From: Pelagirhabdus alkalitolerans
Lineage (GTDB): Bacteria; Bacillota; Bacilli; Bacillales; Amphibacillaceae
Direction of reading: 5' to 3'
Length of the DNA: 64,000 bases
NCBI RefSeq assembly: GCF_900096905.1
Contig: NZ_FMYI01000001.1
Span: 310,001 to 374,000, forward strand
Shown: positions 26,545-36,086 of the stretch, one piece after another
How positions within the stretch are numbered: the stretch's first letter is position 1
Layout: each line of letters starts with the position of its first letter
The notes under the pieces: model-generated
Told to the model about the DNA's origin: nothing
Databases searched by the model: none
The model's input: the letters and a program-made list of their open reading frames with translations, nothing else
Translations under genes and position numbers: made by a program

Positions 26545-26599
26545 TTAAGTTTATTTTACCAAAAGTTAACAACATTAAGCGGGTTTAGCATGCTATACT
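26545..26599 (+). promoter_or_regulatory. phnD promoter with candidate Pho box
   Basis: The extended -10 TGCTATACT (26591-26599) is preceded by four TTAACA-like hexamers at a 10-11 base period (TTAAGT at 26545, TTTACC at 26555, TTAACA at 26566, TTAAGC at 26575), the arrangement bound by PhoP in Bacillus. The promoter has no good -35 box, which suits an activator-dependent promoter. Confidence 0.5.
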
Positions 26600-26650
26600 T
26601 CGGCTGTAAGAGGTTTTCAAACACACAAAATTTATTAGGGGGATTAGGAC

Positions 26651-27751
26651 ATGAAACACAAGTTATGGGTAATGGTTAGTTTAATTTTTATGGCGTTTTT
26701 AATTGTAGGGTGTGCAGATACAGAAGACGAAACGACAGCAGCAGACAACGATGACTCTCAAGAAACAAGCGAAAGTGAAAATGAAGCAACTGAAAGCGAG
26801 CCCGAAAATGAAACGATTGAGACATTAAATGTTTCATTCGTTCCATCACGTGACCCAGATGAGATTGTGACAGCTACTGAACCTTTAAAAGATCTATTAA
26901 TCGACGAATTAGCAGATTTAGGTTTTGATGTTGATGATGTTGAAATTAATGTAGGGACAACTTATGAAGCTGTCGGAGAGGCCTTATCTTCTGGAACAAC
27001 TGATGTTGGTCTGATCCCAGGCGGAACCTATGTGTTATATGACGATGGGGCTGAGGTGATCTTAACATCAACACGTGCAGCACTTTCGAATGATTCTGAA
27101 GACCCTGCCGATTGGAATGAGAACAAACCAACTGAAGGCCTCTCAGATGAACAAGCCACTTACTACCGAAGTATCATGATCGCAGGTCCTACTGAAAAAG
27201 GACAAGAATTAGCTGAAAAAGTAAACAATGGTGAAGAGCTAACGTGGGATGACGTTAACAGTGCTCGTTGGTCTGTTCAGTCAACGTCTTCATCAGCCGG
27301 TTATATTTATCCAACATTATGGTTACAAGACCATTTCGATATGAGCATTACAGATTTAGATCAATCGACTCAGGCAAATGGCTATGGAGATGCTTTCGCA
27401 CAACTAGCAGCTGAGCAATCAGACATTATTGTCGCTTATGCAGATGCAAGACGAGACAATGACGAGAATTGGACTGGGGACTTCGGCCGTGATGACTCCA
27501 TTTGGGATGAAACCAACGTCATTGGTGTCACTCAACCGATTTATAACGATACAATATCCGTTAGTAAAAATGCTGATGTCATGAACGATGATTTAAAGAA
27601 TGCTTTGCAGGAAGCATTTATTAATATCGCTGATACAGACGAAGGTAAAGAGGTCATCAGCATCTACAGCCACGAGGGTTACCAAGAAGCTGAATCTGAA
27701 GATTATGATGGTGAACGTGACGCTCAAGAATTCTTAAGAAATTTAAATTAA
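26651..27751 (+). CDS. phnD: Phosphonate ABC transporter, substrate-binding lipoprotein
   Basis: A 366-residue solute-binding lipoprotein: lipobox LIVGC at residues 17-21, a Glu/Ser-rich linker, then the PhnD domain (LNVSFVPSRDPDEIV; DVGLIPGGTYVLY; TSSSAGYIYPTLWL). PhnD-type proteins bind phosphonates, phosphite or methylphosphonate. It is the first gene of a phnD-C-E-E operon. A hairpin between phnD and phnC probably reduces downstream expression, giving excess binding protein. The ATG follows TTAGGGGGATTAGGAC. Ligand cannot be told from sequence. Confidence 0.93.
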   Translation: MKHKLWVMVSLIFMAFLIVGCADTEDETTAADNDDSQETSESENEATESEPENETIETLNVSFVPSRDPDEIVTATEPLKDLLIDELADLGFDVDDVEINVGTTYEAVGEALSSGTTDVGLIPGGTYVLYDDGAEVILTSTRAALSNDSEDPADWNENKPTEGLSDEQATYYRSIMIAGPTEKGQELAEKVNNGEELTWDDVNSARWSVQSTSSSAGYIYPTLWLQDHFDMSITDLDQSTQANGYGDAFAQLAAEQSDIIVAYADARRDNDENWTGDFGRDDSIWDETNVIGVTQPIYNDTISVSKNADVMNDDLKNALQEAFINIADTDEGKEVISIYSHEGYQEAESEDYDGERDAQEFLRNLN

Positions 27752-27763
27752 CGATCAGGCACT

Positions 27764-27812
27764 AAATGGGATGAGATCTTAATGAGGATTAAGGTCTCAT
27801 TTTCGCCCATTT
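27764..27812 (+). terminator. Attenuating hairpin between phnD and phnC
   Basis: ATGAGATCTTAA pairs with TTAAGGTCTCAT (one mismatch) followed by TTTT, and outer arms AAATGGG/CCCATTT can extend it. It lies inside the operon, so it is best read as a partial terminator or mRNA stabiliser. Confidence 0.65.
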
Positions 27813-27851
27813 ATCCAAAAACTAATTATTAGTTTGAAATGAGGGATGGTA

Positions 27852-28637
27852 ATGATTGAATTTAAAGATGTAGAAAAAATATACCCTAACGGAACACAAG
27901 CTTTAAAAGACATCAATGTAACGATTGAAAAAGGAGAATTTGTTGCGGTGATCGGTTTATCCGGTGCGGGTAAATCAACATTCATACGTTGTATTAATCG
28001 TATGCACGATACAACAGGTGGCGAATTATTTGTTGATAATATTAATGTCGGTGCTCTTAAAGGTAGCGCGATCCGCCGTTTCAGAAGAAAAGTCGGTATG
28101 ATTTTTCAATCGTTCAACTTAGTCAATCGTACAACTGTTATTAAAAATGTATTAGTGGCCTTTGCGCCTGACAATCCATTCTGGAGAACTTTTTTAGGTG
28201 TTTATACCAAAAAACAAAAACTTCAAGCATTAGAAGCACTTGAACAGGTCGGGATTTTGGACAAAGCTTACACCAGAGTCGATCAGCTTTCTGGCGGTCA
28301 ACAACAACGGGTTGCACTCGCTCGAACGCTCGCACAAAAGCCTGATATTATTTTAGCTGATGAACCTGTGGCTTCTCTTGATCCGATTACATCTAAACGT
28401 GTAATGAATGACTTTACTAAAATCAATAAAGACATGAATATTACGATCTTAATGAATATTCACCACGTTGATATGGCCTTAGAATACGCCGATCGAATTA
28501 TTGGTATTCGTGCAGGTGAAGTGGTTTTTGATGGTAAAGCATCTTCAGTTGATGATGTCGTCTTAAAAATGATTTATGAAGGGCATGTCGAGCAGCAACC
28601 CTCTTCTGGAGAGGAGAATCAAGTGTATGTGGGATAA
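27852..28637 (+). CDS. phnC: Phosphonate ABC transporter ATP-binding protein
   Basis: A 261-residue ATPase: Walker A GLSGAGKST, Q-loop in MIFQSFNLV, signature LSGGQQQRVALAR, Walker B ILADEPVASLD and the switch histidine in MNIHHVD. The phnC-type insertion FWRTFLGVYTKKQK between Q-loop and signature is present. The ATG at 27852 follows GAGGG by six bases; an ATG two codons upstream overlaps that site. It pairs with the two PhnE permeases downstream; the first overlaps its end by 11 bases. Confidence 0.95.
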   Translation: MIEFKDVEKIYPNGTQALKDINVTIEKGEFVAVIGLSGAGKSTFIRCINRMHDTTGGELFVDNINVGALKGSAIRRFRRKVGMIFQSFNLVNRTTVIKNVLVAFAPDNPFWRTFLGVYTKKQKLQALEALEQVGILDKAYTRVDQLSGGQQQRVALARTLAQKPDIILADEPVASLDPITSKRVMNDFTKINKDMNITILMNIHHVDMALEYADRIIGIRAGEVVFDGKASSVDDVVLKMIYEGHVEQQPSSGEENQVYVG

Positions 28638-29442
28638 ATTATTTCCTCCTAAAAAAATCACTCTAGACAGTGGTTCTGTTGTTTATGAAAAGCGTTCAAA
28701 ATCACCTGTTATTTTAATGATTGTAGCTGTTGCGATGTACTATTCTGGTGTCGTAACAGGTTTTGATTGGAATCAGTTAATGAGCGGAATCCATGAATTT
28801 TTTACCATCATTTTTGAAATGTTGCAACCTAACTGGGGATATATGTCAAGAGCATGGCCGGAATTGATGTCAACGTTACAGATGTCGCTGTTTGGATCTG
28901 TGCTTGGAGCCGTGATCGCTTTACCACTGGCTGTTCTTGCATCATCAAACATTACTAAAAAACGCATCATCGTTTCATCTGTTAAAACTGGCTTAAGCTT
29001 AGTTCGAACGATGCCAACATTGGTTACTGCCCTCATCGCAACCTACATTTTTCAACTACCTCAAACCGCCGGCACGATCGCGATTATTTTATTTACGACA
29101 TCGTATGTTGGTAAATTGGTGTATGAAGCGATTGAAAATGTTGATATGGGCAGTTTCGAGGCGATGGAAGCGATGGGAATGGACAAACGATCTGCTTTTC
29201 GTACCGCTATTTTCCCGCAGATTTTACCTAACTATTTATCGATATCATTGTATAGCTTTGAAGGAAATGTTCGTTATGCCGCTATTTTAGGCTATGTCGG
29301 TGCTGGTGGGGTTGGCCGATTAATCAATGAAACAATCGGTTGGCGTGATTATCAGAGCTTAGGAATGATTGTTTTCATGCTCGTCATTACGGTTTATTTA
29401 ATTGAATCAACGAGTGAATATTTCAGAAAAAAACTTGCGTAA
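28627..29442 (+). CDS. phnE: Phosphonate ABC transporter permease (first)
   Basis: A 271-residue permease with six predicted helices and the binding-protein-dependent transport loop EAMEAMGMDKRSAFRTAIFPQILPN that contacts the ATPase. The gene starts inside the end of phnC (ATG at 28627 preceded by GGAGAGGAG), which implies translational coupling. The longer frame reading back to 28576 is rejected because it would run through the phnC coding region without a ribosome site. Confidence 0.92.
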   Translation: MWDKLFPPKKITLDSGSVVYEKRSKSPVILMIVAVAMYYSGVVTGFDWNQLMSGIHEFFTIIFEMLQPNWGYMSRAWPELMSTLQMSLFGSVLGAVIALPLAVLASSNITKKRIIVSSVKTGLSLVRTMPTLVTALIATYIFQLPQTAGTIAIILFTTSYVGKLVYEAIENVDMGSFEAMEAMGMDKRSAFRTAIFPQILPNYLSISLYSFEGNVRYAAILGYVGAGGVGRLINETIGWRDYQSLGMIVFMLVITVYLIESTSEYFRKKLA

Positions 29443-29454
29443 GGAGGTCTCTAT

Positions 29455-30267
29455 ATGTCAACTTTAACAGCTGTAGAAAAACAATTACATTCCGAACCTG
29501 ATCACCGCCGTTATACGATCGTATTGATGGCTATCCTATCTGGGTTAATGATTTGGTCTGTATCTGATTTAAGTGTAGCACTTGATGAGCGAGGCATGAT
29601 TATAGCCAGAAATATTTTAACAGGCTTGGTGAACCCTGATTTAGCATTCCTTTTTAGTTTGACCAATCAAGGCGTTTTTTATTTATTAATGGAAACAATC
29701 GCCATCGCTTTTCTCGGAACGATTTTGGGGGCGTTCTTAGCTGTACCTCTTGCCTTTTTATCAGCTTCTAATATCGTTCCAAAACCTATTAGTGGTCTAA
29801 CTCGCATGCTACTGATTGTGATTCGAACGATTCCCTCGTTAGTGTATGGGTTAATGTTAATTCGTGTAACGGGACCTGGTCCTTTTGCGGGGGTATTAAC
29901 AATTGGCATTACTTCCATTGGCATGTTAGCAAAGCTTTATGTTGATGCCATTGAGGATTTAGATATTAAAGTTTTGGAATCAATGACCTCAATGGGGTGT
30001 ACTGTATTCGAAAAGATTCGTTTCGGAATCCTCCCTCAACTCTTCTCTTTATTCTTATCTGTCATGATCTACAGATTTGATATGAATATGCGGGAAGCGT
30101 CTATATTAGGTTTAGTCGGTGCTGGTGGGATTGGCGCACCATTAATCTTTGCCATGCAAGGTTATCGATGGTCACAAGTCGGCTCTATTTTAATTGGGTT
30201 AGTTGTCTTAATCTTAATTATAGAAACCGTATCAAATAAATTGCGCACCAAATTAGTAAATGGATAA
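29455..30267 (+). CDS. phnE: Phosphonate ABC transporter permease (second)
   Basis: A 270-residue permease with six predicted helices and the coupling loop VLESMTSMGCTVFEKIRFGILPQL. It is a paralogue of the preceding gene; PhnE pairs such as this are common in Firmicutes and form a heterodimeric channel. It begins 12 bases after the first permease, with AAGGAGGTCTCTAT as ribosome site, and is the last gene of the operon. Confidence 0.93.
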   Translation: MSTLTAVEKQLHSEPDHRRYTIVLMAILSGLMIWSVSDLSVALDERGMIIARNILTGLVNPDLAFLFSLTNQGVFYLLMETIAIAFLGTILGAFLAVPLAFLSASNIVPKPISGLTRMLLIVIRTIPSLVYGLMLIRVTGPGPFAGVLTIGITSIGMLAKLYVDAIEDLDIKVLESMTSMGCTVFEKIRFGILPQLFSLFLSVMIYRFDMNMREASILGLVGAGGIGAPLIFAMQGYRWSQVGSILIGLVVLILIIETVSNKLRTKLVNG

Positions 30268-30278
30268 AAGCCAATTAA

Positions 30279-30318
30279 AATATGCCCCTTAAAAGTAAAA
30301 TTTTAAGGGGCATATTTT
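30279..30318. terminator. Bidirectional terminator between phn operon and GH115 gene
   Basis: A perfect 16-bp stem (AATATGCCCCTTAAAA and complement) around a six-base loop. Confidence 0.92.
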
Positions 30319-30325
30319 ACGTTCA

Positions 30326-33211
30326 TTACCGACCAACATAATACGTTTCAGTCGGTCCTAAATAACTTTTCGGTGGTTGATGACCTTTTGGATACATCAC
30401 TAATTTTTCTAAAACAAATCCTGGTGTAACTGGATAAATGCGCAATTTGTTTAAACCTTTTTCACAGTCTATCTCAACGGTTTGAACCCGGATATGATTC
30501 AAGACGCCTTTTTCCCATTCAAGCCCGTCTACACGATAGCCGTCTGGTAAGGGATCAATCGTGCGCGCAGGTGTTTGATTGATTTGAATCGCACATTTAA
30601 TCGTCTCATCTCGTCCGACTGGGTTTGATGGCTGCATGTACACATCCATCTCAAAAGTGGCTTCTTCTTTTGTCATAAAGGCATATTCAACGTAAGGTGC
30701 ATCTTCTAGGGCCGTAAAGTACGCCGTCGTTGGGAAGGCCTTCACGGCAGACAGTGTCTTGCCGTATCCTTTAAGCACATCTAGGCTCTGTTTTTGACCC
30801 GATGTCGATACCGTATTTTTGCGATCGATAAAATGTTCCGCTTCGATTGAAATGTAACCTAACGTATCAACAAACGTCTTCTCTGGTAAATCATGATAGG
30901 ACTGGTTATTAACAGGTACTTGGATCGTAACCAAACCAGACGGTGTCTCAACTTGAACCTGTCCAGTCACTTCTTTCGGTAAATGTTGTCGATCGATCAT
31001 TACCTGCACAACAACACTCATGTCATCACCATTTAACGTTCCCACTGTTTCGGAACATGTAAGCCAGGATGCATCTGTTGTCACTTTGTAATCAGCTTCG
31101 GCATCACTTAAGCTTGCGATCGTAAAGGAGGCAGTCTTTACATCTGGTTCTAAGAAGTTGGAAAGCTTGAGTATATGCTGATGCCACGGACTTCCTTCAC
31201 TGTATTGATCGGTTCCATCAATCGTGACAACGAGCCGTGGTTTATTCGCAGGAATAACCGTGCTTAACACTGGATTTTGACACTCATCTTCATTCCATTT
31301 TGTAAAGCCAATATGTTCAGAGAATCCCATGCCATACCACTGACCATCATTGATCGTATGGTATTCACGTACGAGTCGACGGTCTTTTAACAGACAGGCT
31401 TTCACCTCATCAGCAAGTGTGTTCGCTGATAACTTACCTAGTTTCGCATCTGATTGGCTTTTCGTATTGAGTAACCACATCTTTTGTAAATTCAAGTTCG
31501 CCACTGCTGGGTAATAGACGAGTGAAAAATAAGCTGGGAAATGAACGGGATCGACTTGTTTGTAAAGTTTTTCTGCTAGGGTTAGTAAATGTTCAATGTC
31601 ACGGAGCACACGATCCGTTTCTTGATAATGCACCGGATCATAGACTTGATCATTCATATGTTCAGGACGTCGTTTATGCGCAATTTTCGTATAACCTGTT
31701 AACAGCTGATAGACTTGATCAAGTTCCTCTTCACTAAAGACATGATTGAATTGTTGCTTGGCCCATTGCTTCGTATAGTGATCCGTTTCATTTAAATGAT
31801 CTGTTCCAAAGCGATCAAAATCATAAGCCAAATCTAGAAAATACGATAAAGGGAATTCTTGTGTGCAAATATCACCGACATTCACAATCCATAAATCACG
31901 TACACCAAAATCATAGGCCATCGTCATCTGTTCAGCGATTTTAGGTAAATAAGAACTGTTCACCCACTCATACGAAATAGGCCCACCATGGTAATCAAAA
32001 TGATAATACATCCCATAGCCACCTGAGTGTTGACGCATCTCTTCTGTTGGGAGCGTCCTTAAATTACCGTGGTTATCATCACATAGCATTAAAATCACAT
32101 CTTCTAATTCTTCTGCCCCCATCAACCCTTCAGTGTTTTCATCGCCATAAAAGAAAGGCTCGACTTCCTTATAGAGTGCTAACATACGAGGCACTTCTGA
32201 TAAGTTTGAATTCACGTTGTCTTGGATTAATTGATTTTGAGTTTGCAAGACTTCCTTTAGTAGTTGAATATTGTCTGCGAGTGTTGCATTTTTACCCATA
32301 ATCGAAGTATCTTGCTCACCACGCATACCGACAGTAATCACATTGTCAAAATGACCACTTCGCTTCAGCCCATCTTCCCAAAATTTAATGATCCCGTCAC
32401 GGTTTGTGAGGAAATTCCATGCATCCCCGTATTTAGAGTTTTCGCCTCGAAGGTACTTATATTCTTCACCATATCGCAAACACGGTTCATGGTGTGATGC
32501 GCCCATAACCACGCCATATTCATTTGCTAGTTCTGCATTTTTTAAACCCGGACCCTCATCATTAAACCGTGCTGACCACATTGCCGGCCATAAATAATTC
32601 CCTTTTAGACGAAGGAGTAGCTCAAAGACATGGTCATACATCTCAGCATTAAATCCACCGAATCGCTTCATTGCCCAATTGCCAAACGCTGGCCACTCAT
32701 CATTAATAAAGAAACCTCTGTAGGTTACGGATGGCTCTTTGGACACTTTTTTAAACATTGATTCAATTGAAAACTGTACCCGCTGTGGCGGTTTAACATC
32801 ATTCCAATTAATAAATGGCGAGACACCTAATTGTTCAGACAACTGAAACAAACCGTAAATCGTTCCGCGCTTATCGCTTCCCGCAATAAAAAGAGCAGTC
32901 TTCACACCGTCAAATGGCGCTTCGACCACTTGTAATTGATAGACTTCTCGCTTATCTCGAATCTCACTTAAGTCCAGTTTACCTTGCGACTCCAACTCAT
33001 CTAAGATCGGGCTTTTGCCAAGTGTTCCGTAAACAATGACATGATTAGCAAGCGCGTCACGATCGCTTGTTTTTTGAGGTGCTTGTCCAAACACACACTC
33101 CACATCTCTCATCACTTTTTCAGCTATTTTATTTACACCACTGTAAGCTTCCGTTTCTTGATAAAACAAGGGATTCTTATGTAAATCATCTTGTTTAATA
33201 ACAAAATTCAT
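30326..33211 (-). CDS. GH115 xylan alpha-1,2-glucuronidase
   Basis: A 961-residue glycoside hydrolase of family 115, which removes glucuronic or 4-O-methylglucuronic acid from xylan and its oligomers. Clear family blocks: RGFFINDEWPAFGNWAMKRF (about residue 165), RLKGNYLWPAMWSARFNDEG, GVVMGASHHEPCLR, VGMRGEQDTSIMG, and YGMYYHFDYHGGPISYEWVN. A C-terminal domain follows (about 800-960), as in characterised members. No signal peptide is seen, so the enzyme is probably cytoplasmic. A cre-like sequence with an altered centre (33231-33244) precedes the gene. AGAGGATG supports the ATG. It stands alone, but GH43 and esterase genes lie 5 kb away. Confidence 0.93.
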   Translation of the reverse strand: MNFVIKQDDLHKNPLFYQETEAYSGVNKIAEKVMRDVECVFGQAPQKTSDRDALANHVIVYGTLGKSPILDELESQGKLDLSEIRDKREVYQLQVVEAPFDGVKTALFIAGSDKRGTIYGLFQLSEQLGVSPFINWNDVKPPQRVQFSIESMFKKVSKEPSVTYRGFFINDEWPAFGNWAMKRFGGFNAEMYDHVFELLLRLKGNYLWPAMWSARFNDEGPGLKNAELANEYGVVMGASHHEPCLRYGEEYKYLRGENSKYGDAWNFLTNRDGIIKFWEDGLKRSGHFDNVITVGMRGEQDTSIMGKNATLADNIQLLKEVLQTQNQLIQDNVNSNLSEVPRMLALYKEVEPFFYGDENTEGLMGAEELEDVILMLCDDNHGNLRTLPTEEMRQHSGGYGMYYHFDYHGGPISYEWVNSSYLPKIAEQMTMAYDFGVRDLWIVNVGDICTQEFPLSYFLDLAYDFDRFGTDHLNETDHYTKQWAKQQFNHVFSEEELDQVYQLLTGYTKIAHKRRPEHMNDQVYDPVHYQETDRVLRDIEHLLTLAEKLYKQVDPVHFPAYFSLVYYPAVANLNLQKMWLLNTKSQSDAKLGKLSANTLADEVKACLLKDRRLVREYHTINDGQWYGMGFSEHIGFTKWNEDECQNPVLSTVIPANKPRLVVTIDGTDQYSEGSPWHQHILKLSNFLEPDVKTASFTIASLSDAEADYKVTTDASWLTCSETVGTLNGDDMSVVVQVMIDRQHLPKEVTGQVQVETPSGLVTIQVPVNNQSYHDLPEKTFVDTLGYISIEAEHFIDRKNTVSTSGQKQSLDVLKGYGKTLSAVKAFPTTAYFTALEDAPYVEYAFMTKEEATFEMDVYMQPSNPVGRDETIKCAIQINQTPARTIDPLPDGYRVDGLEWEKGVLNHIRVQTVEIDCEKGLNKLRIYPVTPGFVLEKLVMYPKGHQPPKSYLGPTETYYVGR

Positions 33212-33230
33212 CCAAACATCCTCTCTTTTA

Positions 33231-33244
33231 TGTAAGCCTTTTCA
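33231..33244 (-). promoter_or_regulatory. Weak cre-like sequence before the GH115 gene
   Basis: TGTAAGCCTTTTCA matches TGWAANCGNTNWCA except for the central G, a usually conserved base. Suggestive only. Confidence 0.25.
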
Positions 33245-33313
33245 CCAATTCTCTTACCTCTTTGTCGATTTAACAACAGAAAACCTATAGAGGTTGTTTT
33301 AATTTTTAAAGAA

Positions 33314-33345
33314 AAAATCGACAAAGCCTTTGCTTTGCCGATTTT
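33314..33345 (-). terminator. Terminator after mccB
   Basis: The AAAATCG/CGATTTT and CAAAGC/GCTTTG pairings, with one mismatch, lie just beyond the mccB stop and are followed on the minus strand by T residues. Confidence 0.75.
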
Positions 33346-33359
33346 GATTGGGACGTTAT

Positions 33360-34493
33360 TTATTTTAACGCTTGTTTTAAATCTTCGATTAAATCTTCAC
33401 TATCTTCAATGCCGACTGAGATACGAATCAAACCATCTGCAATACCGAGCTCCAAACGTCTTTCGCGTGGGATCGATGCATGCGTCATTTTGGCAGGAAT
33501 CGAAATTAAGCTCTCAACAGCGCCTAAGCTCTCAGCCAAAGTGAAGTAGTGTAATTTTTCCAACACCGCTTCAGCCTTTTCTTCACCACCAACATCAAAT
33601 GAAATCATACCGCCAAAACCTGATGCTTGCTGTTTCGTCGTTTCGTGTCCGGGATGTTCAGTGAGACCCGGATAATAGACCGTGTTCACCTTTTCGTGAT
33701 CATTTAAAAATGCAGCGATTTTTTGAGCATTTGAACCGATCGCTTCCATCCGTAAACCAAGCGTCTTAATTCCTCGCATCAAAAGCCATGAGTCTTGCGG
33801 TCCTAAAACGGCACCGACTGAATTTTGGATAAAGTGAAGGTCTTCAGCTAAGCTCGCTGAGTTCACCACAACCAAACCAGAAACGACATCACTGTGTCCA
33901 CCGATATATTTAGTCGCACTGTGAATCACAATGTCAGCTCCTAATGGGATTGGATTTTGGAAATAAGGTGTTGAAAACGTGTTATCAACGATTAATTTTA
34001 AATCATTTTCTTTGCTGACCTTGGAGATGTCTCTAATATCGGTTACTTTAAGTAGCGGATTTGTTGGCGTTTCAATAAAGATCGCTTTCGTTTCTGGACG
34101 AATCGCTTCTTTTACTGCTTCAGTATTTGACGTATCAACAAATGTGAAAGTTAAGTCAAATTTCGTTAAGACATTTGTGATCAGTCGATATGAACCACCA
34201 TAAACATCATCTGTAATAATAAAATGATCACCTGGTTTAAAGAGCATCATCACACTTGTGATCGCCGCCATTCCTGAAGCAAAGGCAAAGCCCGCTTCCC
34301 CTTGTTCTAAATCAGCTATCACCGTTTCAAGTGCATGACGCGTCGGATTTTTTGTTCTCGAATATTCATAGCCTGTATGTTGACCTGCTTTGGGTTGTTC
34401 GTACGTACTCACTTGATAAATCGGAACAGATACAGCCCCTGTTACCTTATCGCCTGTTATACCACCGTGTACCATTTTTGTTTTTCGTTTCAT
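33360..34493 (-). CDS. mccB: Cystathionine gamma-lyase/homocysteine gamma-lyase
   Basis: A 377-residue PLP enzyme of the Cys/Met metabolism family. The N-terminal MKRKTKMVHGGITGD, YEYSRTKNPTRHALE, and the PLP lysine in VIHSATKYIGGHSDVVSG are conserved. In the B. subtilis pathway MccB splits cystathionine to cysteine, 2-oxobutyrate and ammonia. It overlaps mccA by four bases and is the last gene of the operon. Distinguishing gamma- from beta-lyase by eye is not certain; the operon context favours gamma-lyase. Confidence 0.93.
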   Translation of the reverse strand: MKRKTKMVHGGITGDKVTGAVSVPIYQVSTYEQPKAGQHTGYEYSRTKNPTRHALETVIADLEQGEAGFAFASGMAAITSVMMLFKPGDHFIITDDVYGGSYRLITNVLTKFDLTFTFVDTSNTEAVKEAIRPETKAIFIETPTNPLLKVTDIRDISKVSKENDLKLIVDNTFSTPYFQNPIPLGADIVIHSATKYIGGHSDVVSGLVVVNSASLAEDLHFIQNSVGAVLGPQDSWLLMRGIKTLGLRMEAIGSNAQKIAAFLNDHEKVNTVYYPGLTEHPGHETTKQQASGFGGMISFDVGGEEKAEAVLEKLHYFTLAESLGAVESLISIPAKMTHASIPRERRLELGIADGLIRISVGIEDSEDLIEDLKQALK

Positions 34494-35416
34494 GATTTAC
34501 CTCCTTGATAAATATCTTTACTTAAATAACGTTCACTACTATCTGGGAAAATAACAACAATTTTACTATCTGCCGGGGCTATTTTTGCTTCCTGGACGGC
34601 TGCGTGCATCGCTGAACCTGATGAACTCCCGACTAATAGCCCTTCTTTTTTCGCTAATTGATCGACATAATCAAACGCATCCTCATCACTCACTGTATGA
34701 ATCGCATCAAAATGGGATTCGTTCATGTAAGGCGGAATTTTTTCCATTCCGATTCCTTCTGTCTTATGCGGACCTGGTTCTCCACCCGCAATGATGGATC
34801 CTTCTGGTTCAACAATGACCGTTTTAATTTGATCAGATTTTTCTTTTAAAAAACGTGCTGTCCCAGCAAAAGTCCCACCTGTGCCAGCTCCAGCAACAAA
34901 CAAATCAATCTGACCGTTTAAATCACTCCATAATTCAGGCGCCAATGAATCATAATAGGCTTTAGGATTAACAGGATTAGCAAATTGTTGCGGTACATAA
35001 CTTTCAGGTAAATCTAGTTGTAGCTGTTTAGCTCGATCAATCGCTCCTTTCATCCCTAAGCTAGAGTCGGTATGAACTAATTTGGCGCCTAGCGCTTCCA
35101 TTAGTATTTGTTTTTCAATACTAAATTTACGCGGCACACACACGATTAAATTGATATCGTAACGCTGTGCAGCAAGGGCTAAGCCAATTCCTGTATTACC
35201 CGCAGTCGGCTCGATAATCGTACCACCAGGTTTCACTTTTCCACTTGAGGTTGCCTCTTCTATAATCGCTTGACCCAAGCGGTCTTTCACACTACCACCT
35301 GGGTTAAAATATTCTAATTTCGCATAAATCATCGTGCCATTCGATTGTTTAAATTGATTAAGGGGCACGAGCGGCGTTTGGCCAATTGTATCGTGAATAT
35401 TAGAGAATAACGGCAA
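34490..35416 (-). CDS. mccA: Cystathionine beta-synthase, O-acetylserine-dependent
   Basis: A 308-residue PLP enzyme of the cysteine-synthase fold: the PLP lysine motif NPGGSVKDRLG (about residue 37-47), TAGNTGIGLAL, and GTGGTFAGTARF. In Bacillus MccA joins homocysteine with O-acetylserine to give cystathionine, feeding MccB. The motif positions are normal. It overlaps mccB by four bases and follows yrrT by two bases, so the three are co-transcribed. An ordinary CysK function cannot be excluded from sequence alone. Confidence 0.93.
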   Translation of the reverse strand: MPLFSNIHDTIGQTPLVPLNQFKQSNGTMIYAKLEYFNPGGSVKDRLGQAIIEEATSSGKVKPGGTIIEPTAGNTGIGLALAAQRYDINLIVCVPRKFSIEKQILMEALGAKLVHTDSSLGMKGAIDRAKQLQLDLPESYVPQQFANPVNPKAYYDSLAPELWSDLNGQIDLFVAGAGTGGTFAGTARFLKEKSDQIKTVIVEPEGSIIAGGEPGPHKTEGIGMEKIPPYMNESHFDAIHTVSDEDAFDYVDQLAKKEGLLVGSSSGSAMHAAVQEAKIAPADSKIVVIFPDSSERYLSKDIYQGGKS

Positions 35417-35418
35417 TT

Positions 35419-36063
35419 CTAACCACCTCTTTTTTCAGCTGTTATGAGCCAAACAAATGGGTTTAACTGCTCAAATGAATAATCAAATCCTGCATGCTCG
35501 AGCATGTTTTCAAGATTTGGCTTAAGTGGGTAATGTTCTGTTTTCAAGTCTTCCGCTAAATTCCAGAACTGCTGCTTTTCAGCTTCATCAATGATCGATT
35601 GCTTCGCCTCTTCTGATGTGAATACCGTATCCGCAAACACAATCCGACCATTAGCTGAGAGTAGTTGATGATACTTTAAGAGCGCTTGTTGCTTTTCCTC
35701 GTCCGTTAGATGATGGAATGCATATGAACTCACAAATGTTTCAATCTGTTCCTTGGGTGATTGAAAATCTATAAAATCTCCATCAATTACTGACACATCA
35801 GGCACTTTTGAACGCGCCTTAACTCGCATCGCCTCAGATGGCTCAACACCTAATACGGTAAATCCAGCATCCACTAATTTTTTCGTTAAATTACCTGTAC
35901 CTACACCAAACTCAACAACAAAACCTTTTGAAGCGGACACAACAGCATCCAAAATTTCATCATACTTAGAAAAAACAGCCTGATACTCCTGATCATGACC
36001 CGTCACAGCTTGATCATAATCATTCGCCCAATCATTGAACAACGAGACAAACTCTCTTCCCAT
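35419..36063 (-). CDS. yrrT: Class I SAM-dependent methyltransferase YrrT
   Basis: A 214-residue methyltransferase with the SAM-binding motif VVEFGVGTGNLTKKL and a VLGVEPSEAMR acidic loop; the N-terminal FVSLFNDWANDYD is typical of YrrT. In B. subtilis the order is yrrT-mtnN-mccA-mccB, serving recycling of homocysteine from SAM; here mtnN is missing between yrrT and mccA, so the S-adenosylhomocysteine nucleosidase must be elsewhere. The ATG follows GAGGGAGTCGC. A 25-base palindrome lies upstream. Confidence 0.9.
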   Translation of the reverse strand: MGREFVSLFNDWANDYDQAVTGHDQEYQAVFSKYDEILDAVVSASKGFVVEFGVGTGNLTKKLVDAGFTVLGVEPSEAMRVKARSKVPDVSVIDGDFIDFQSPKEQIETFVSSYAFHHLTDEEKQQALLKYHQLLSANGRIVFADTVFTSEEAKQSIIDEAEKQQFWNLAEDLKTEHYPLKPNLENMLEHAGFDYSFEQLNPFVWLITAEKRGG

Positions 36064-36086
36064 GCGACTCCCTCACTTTTCGTTTT

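Noticed and set aside
33979..34203. Antisense frame inside mccB
   Set aside because: A shadow of a strongly conserved PLP enzyme on the other strand.
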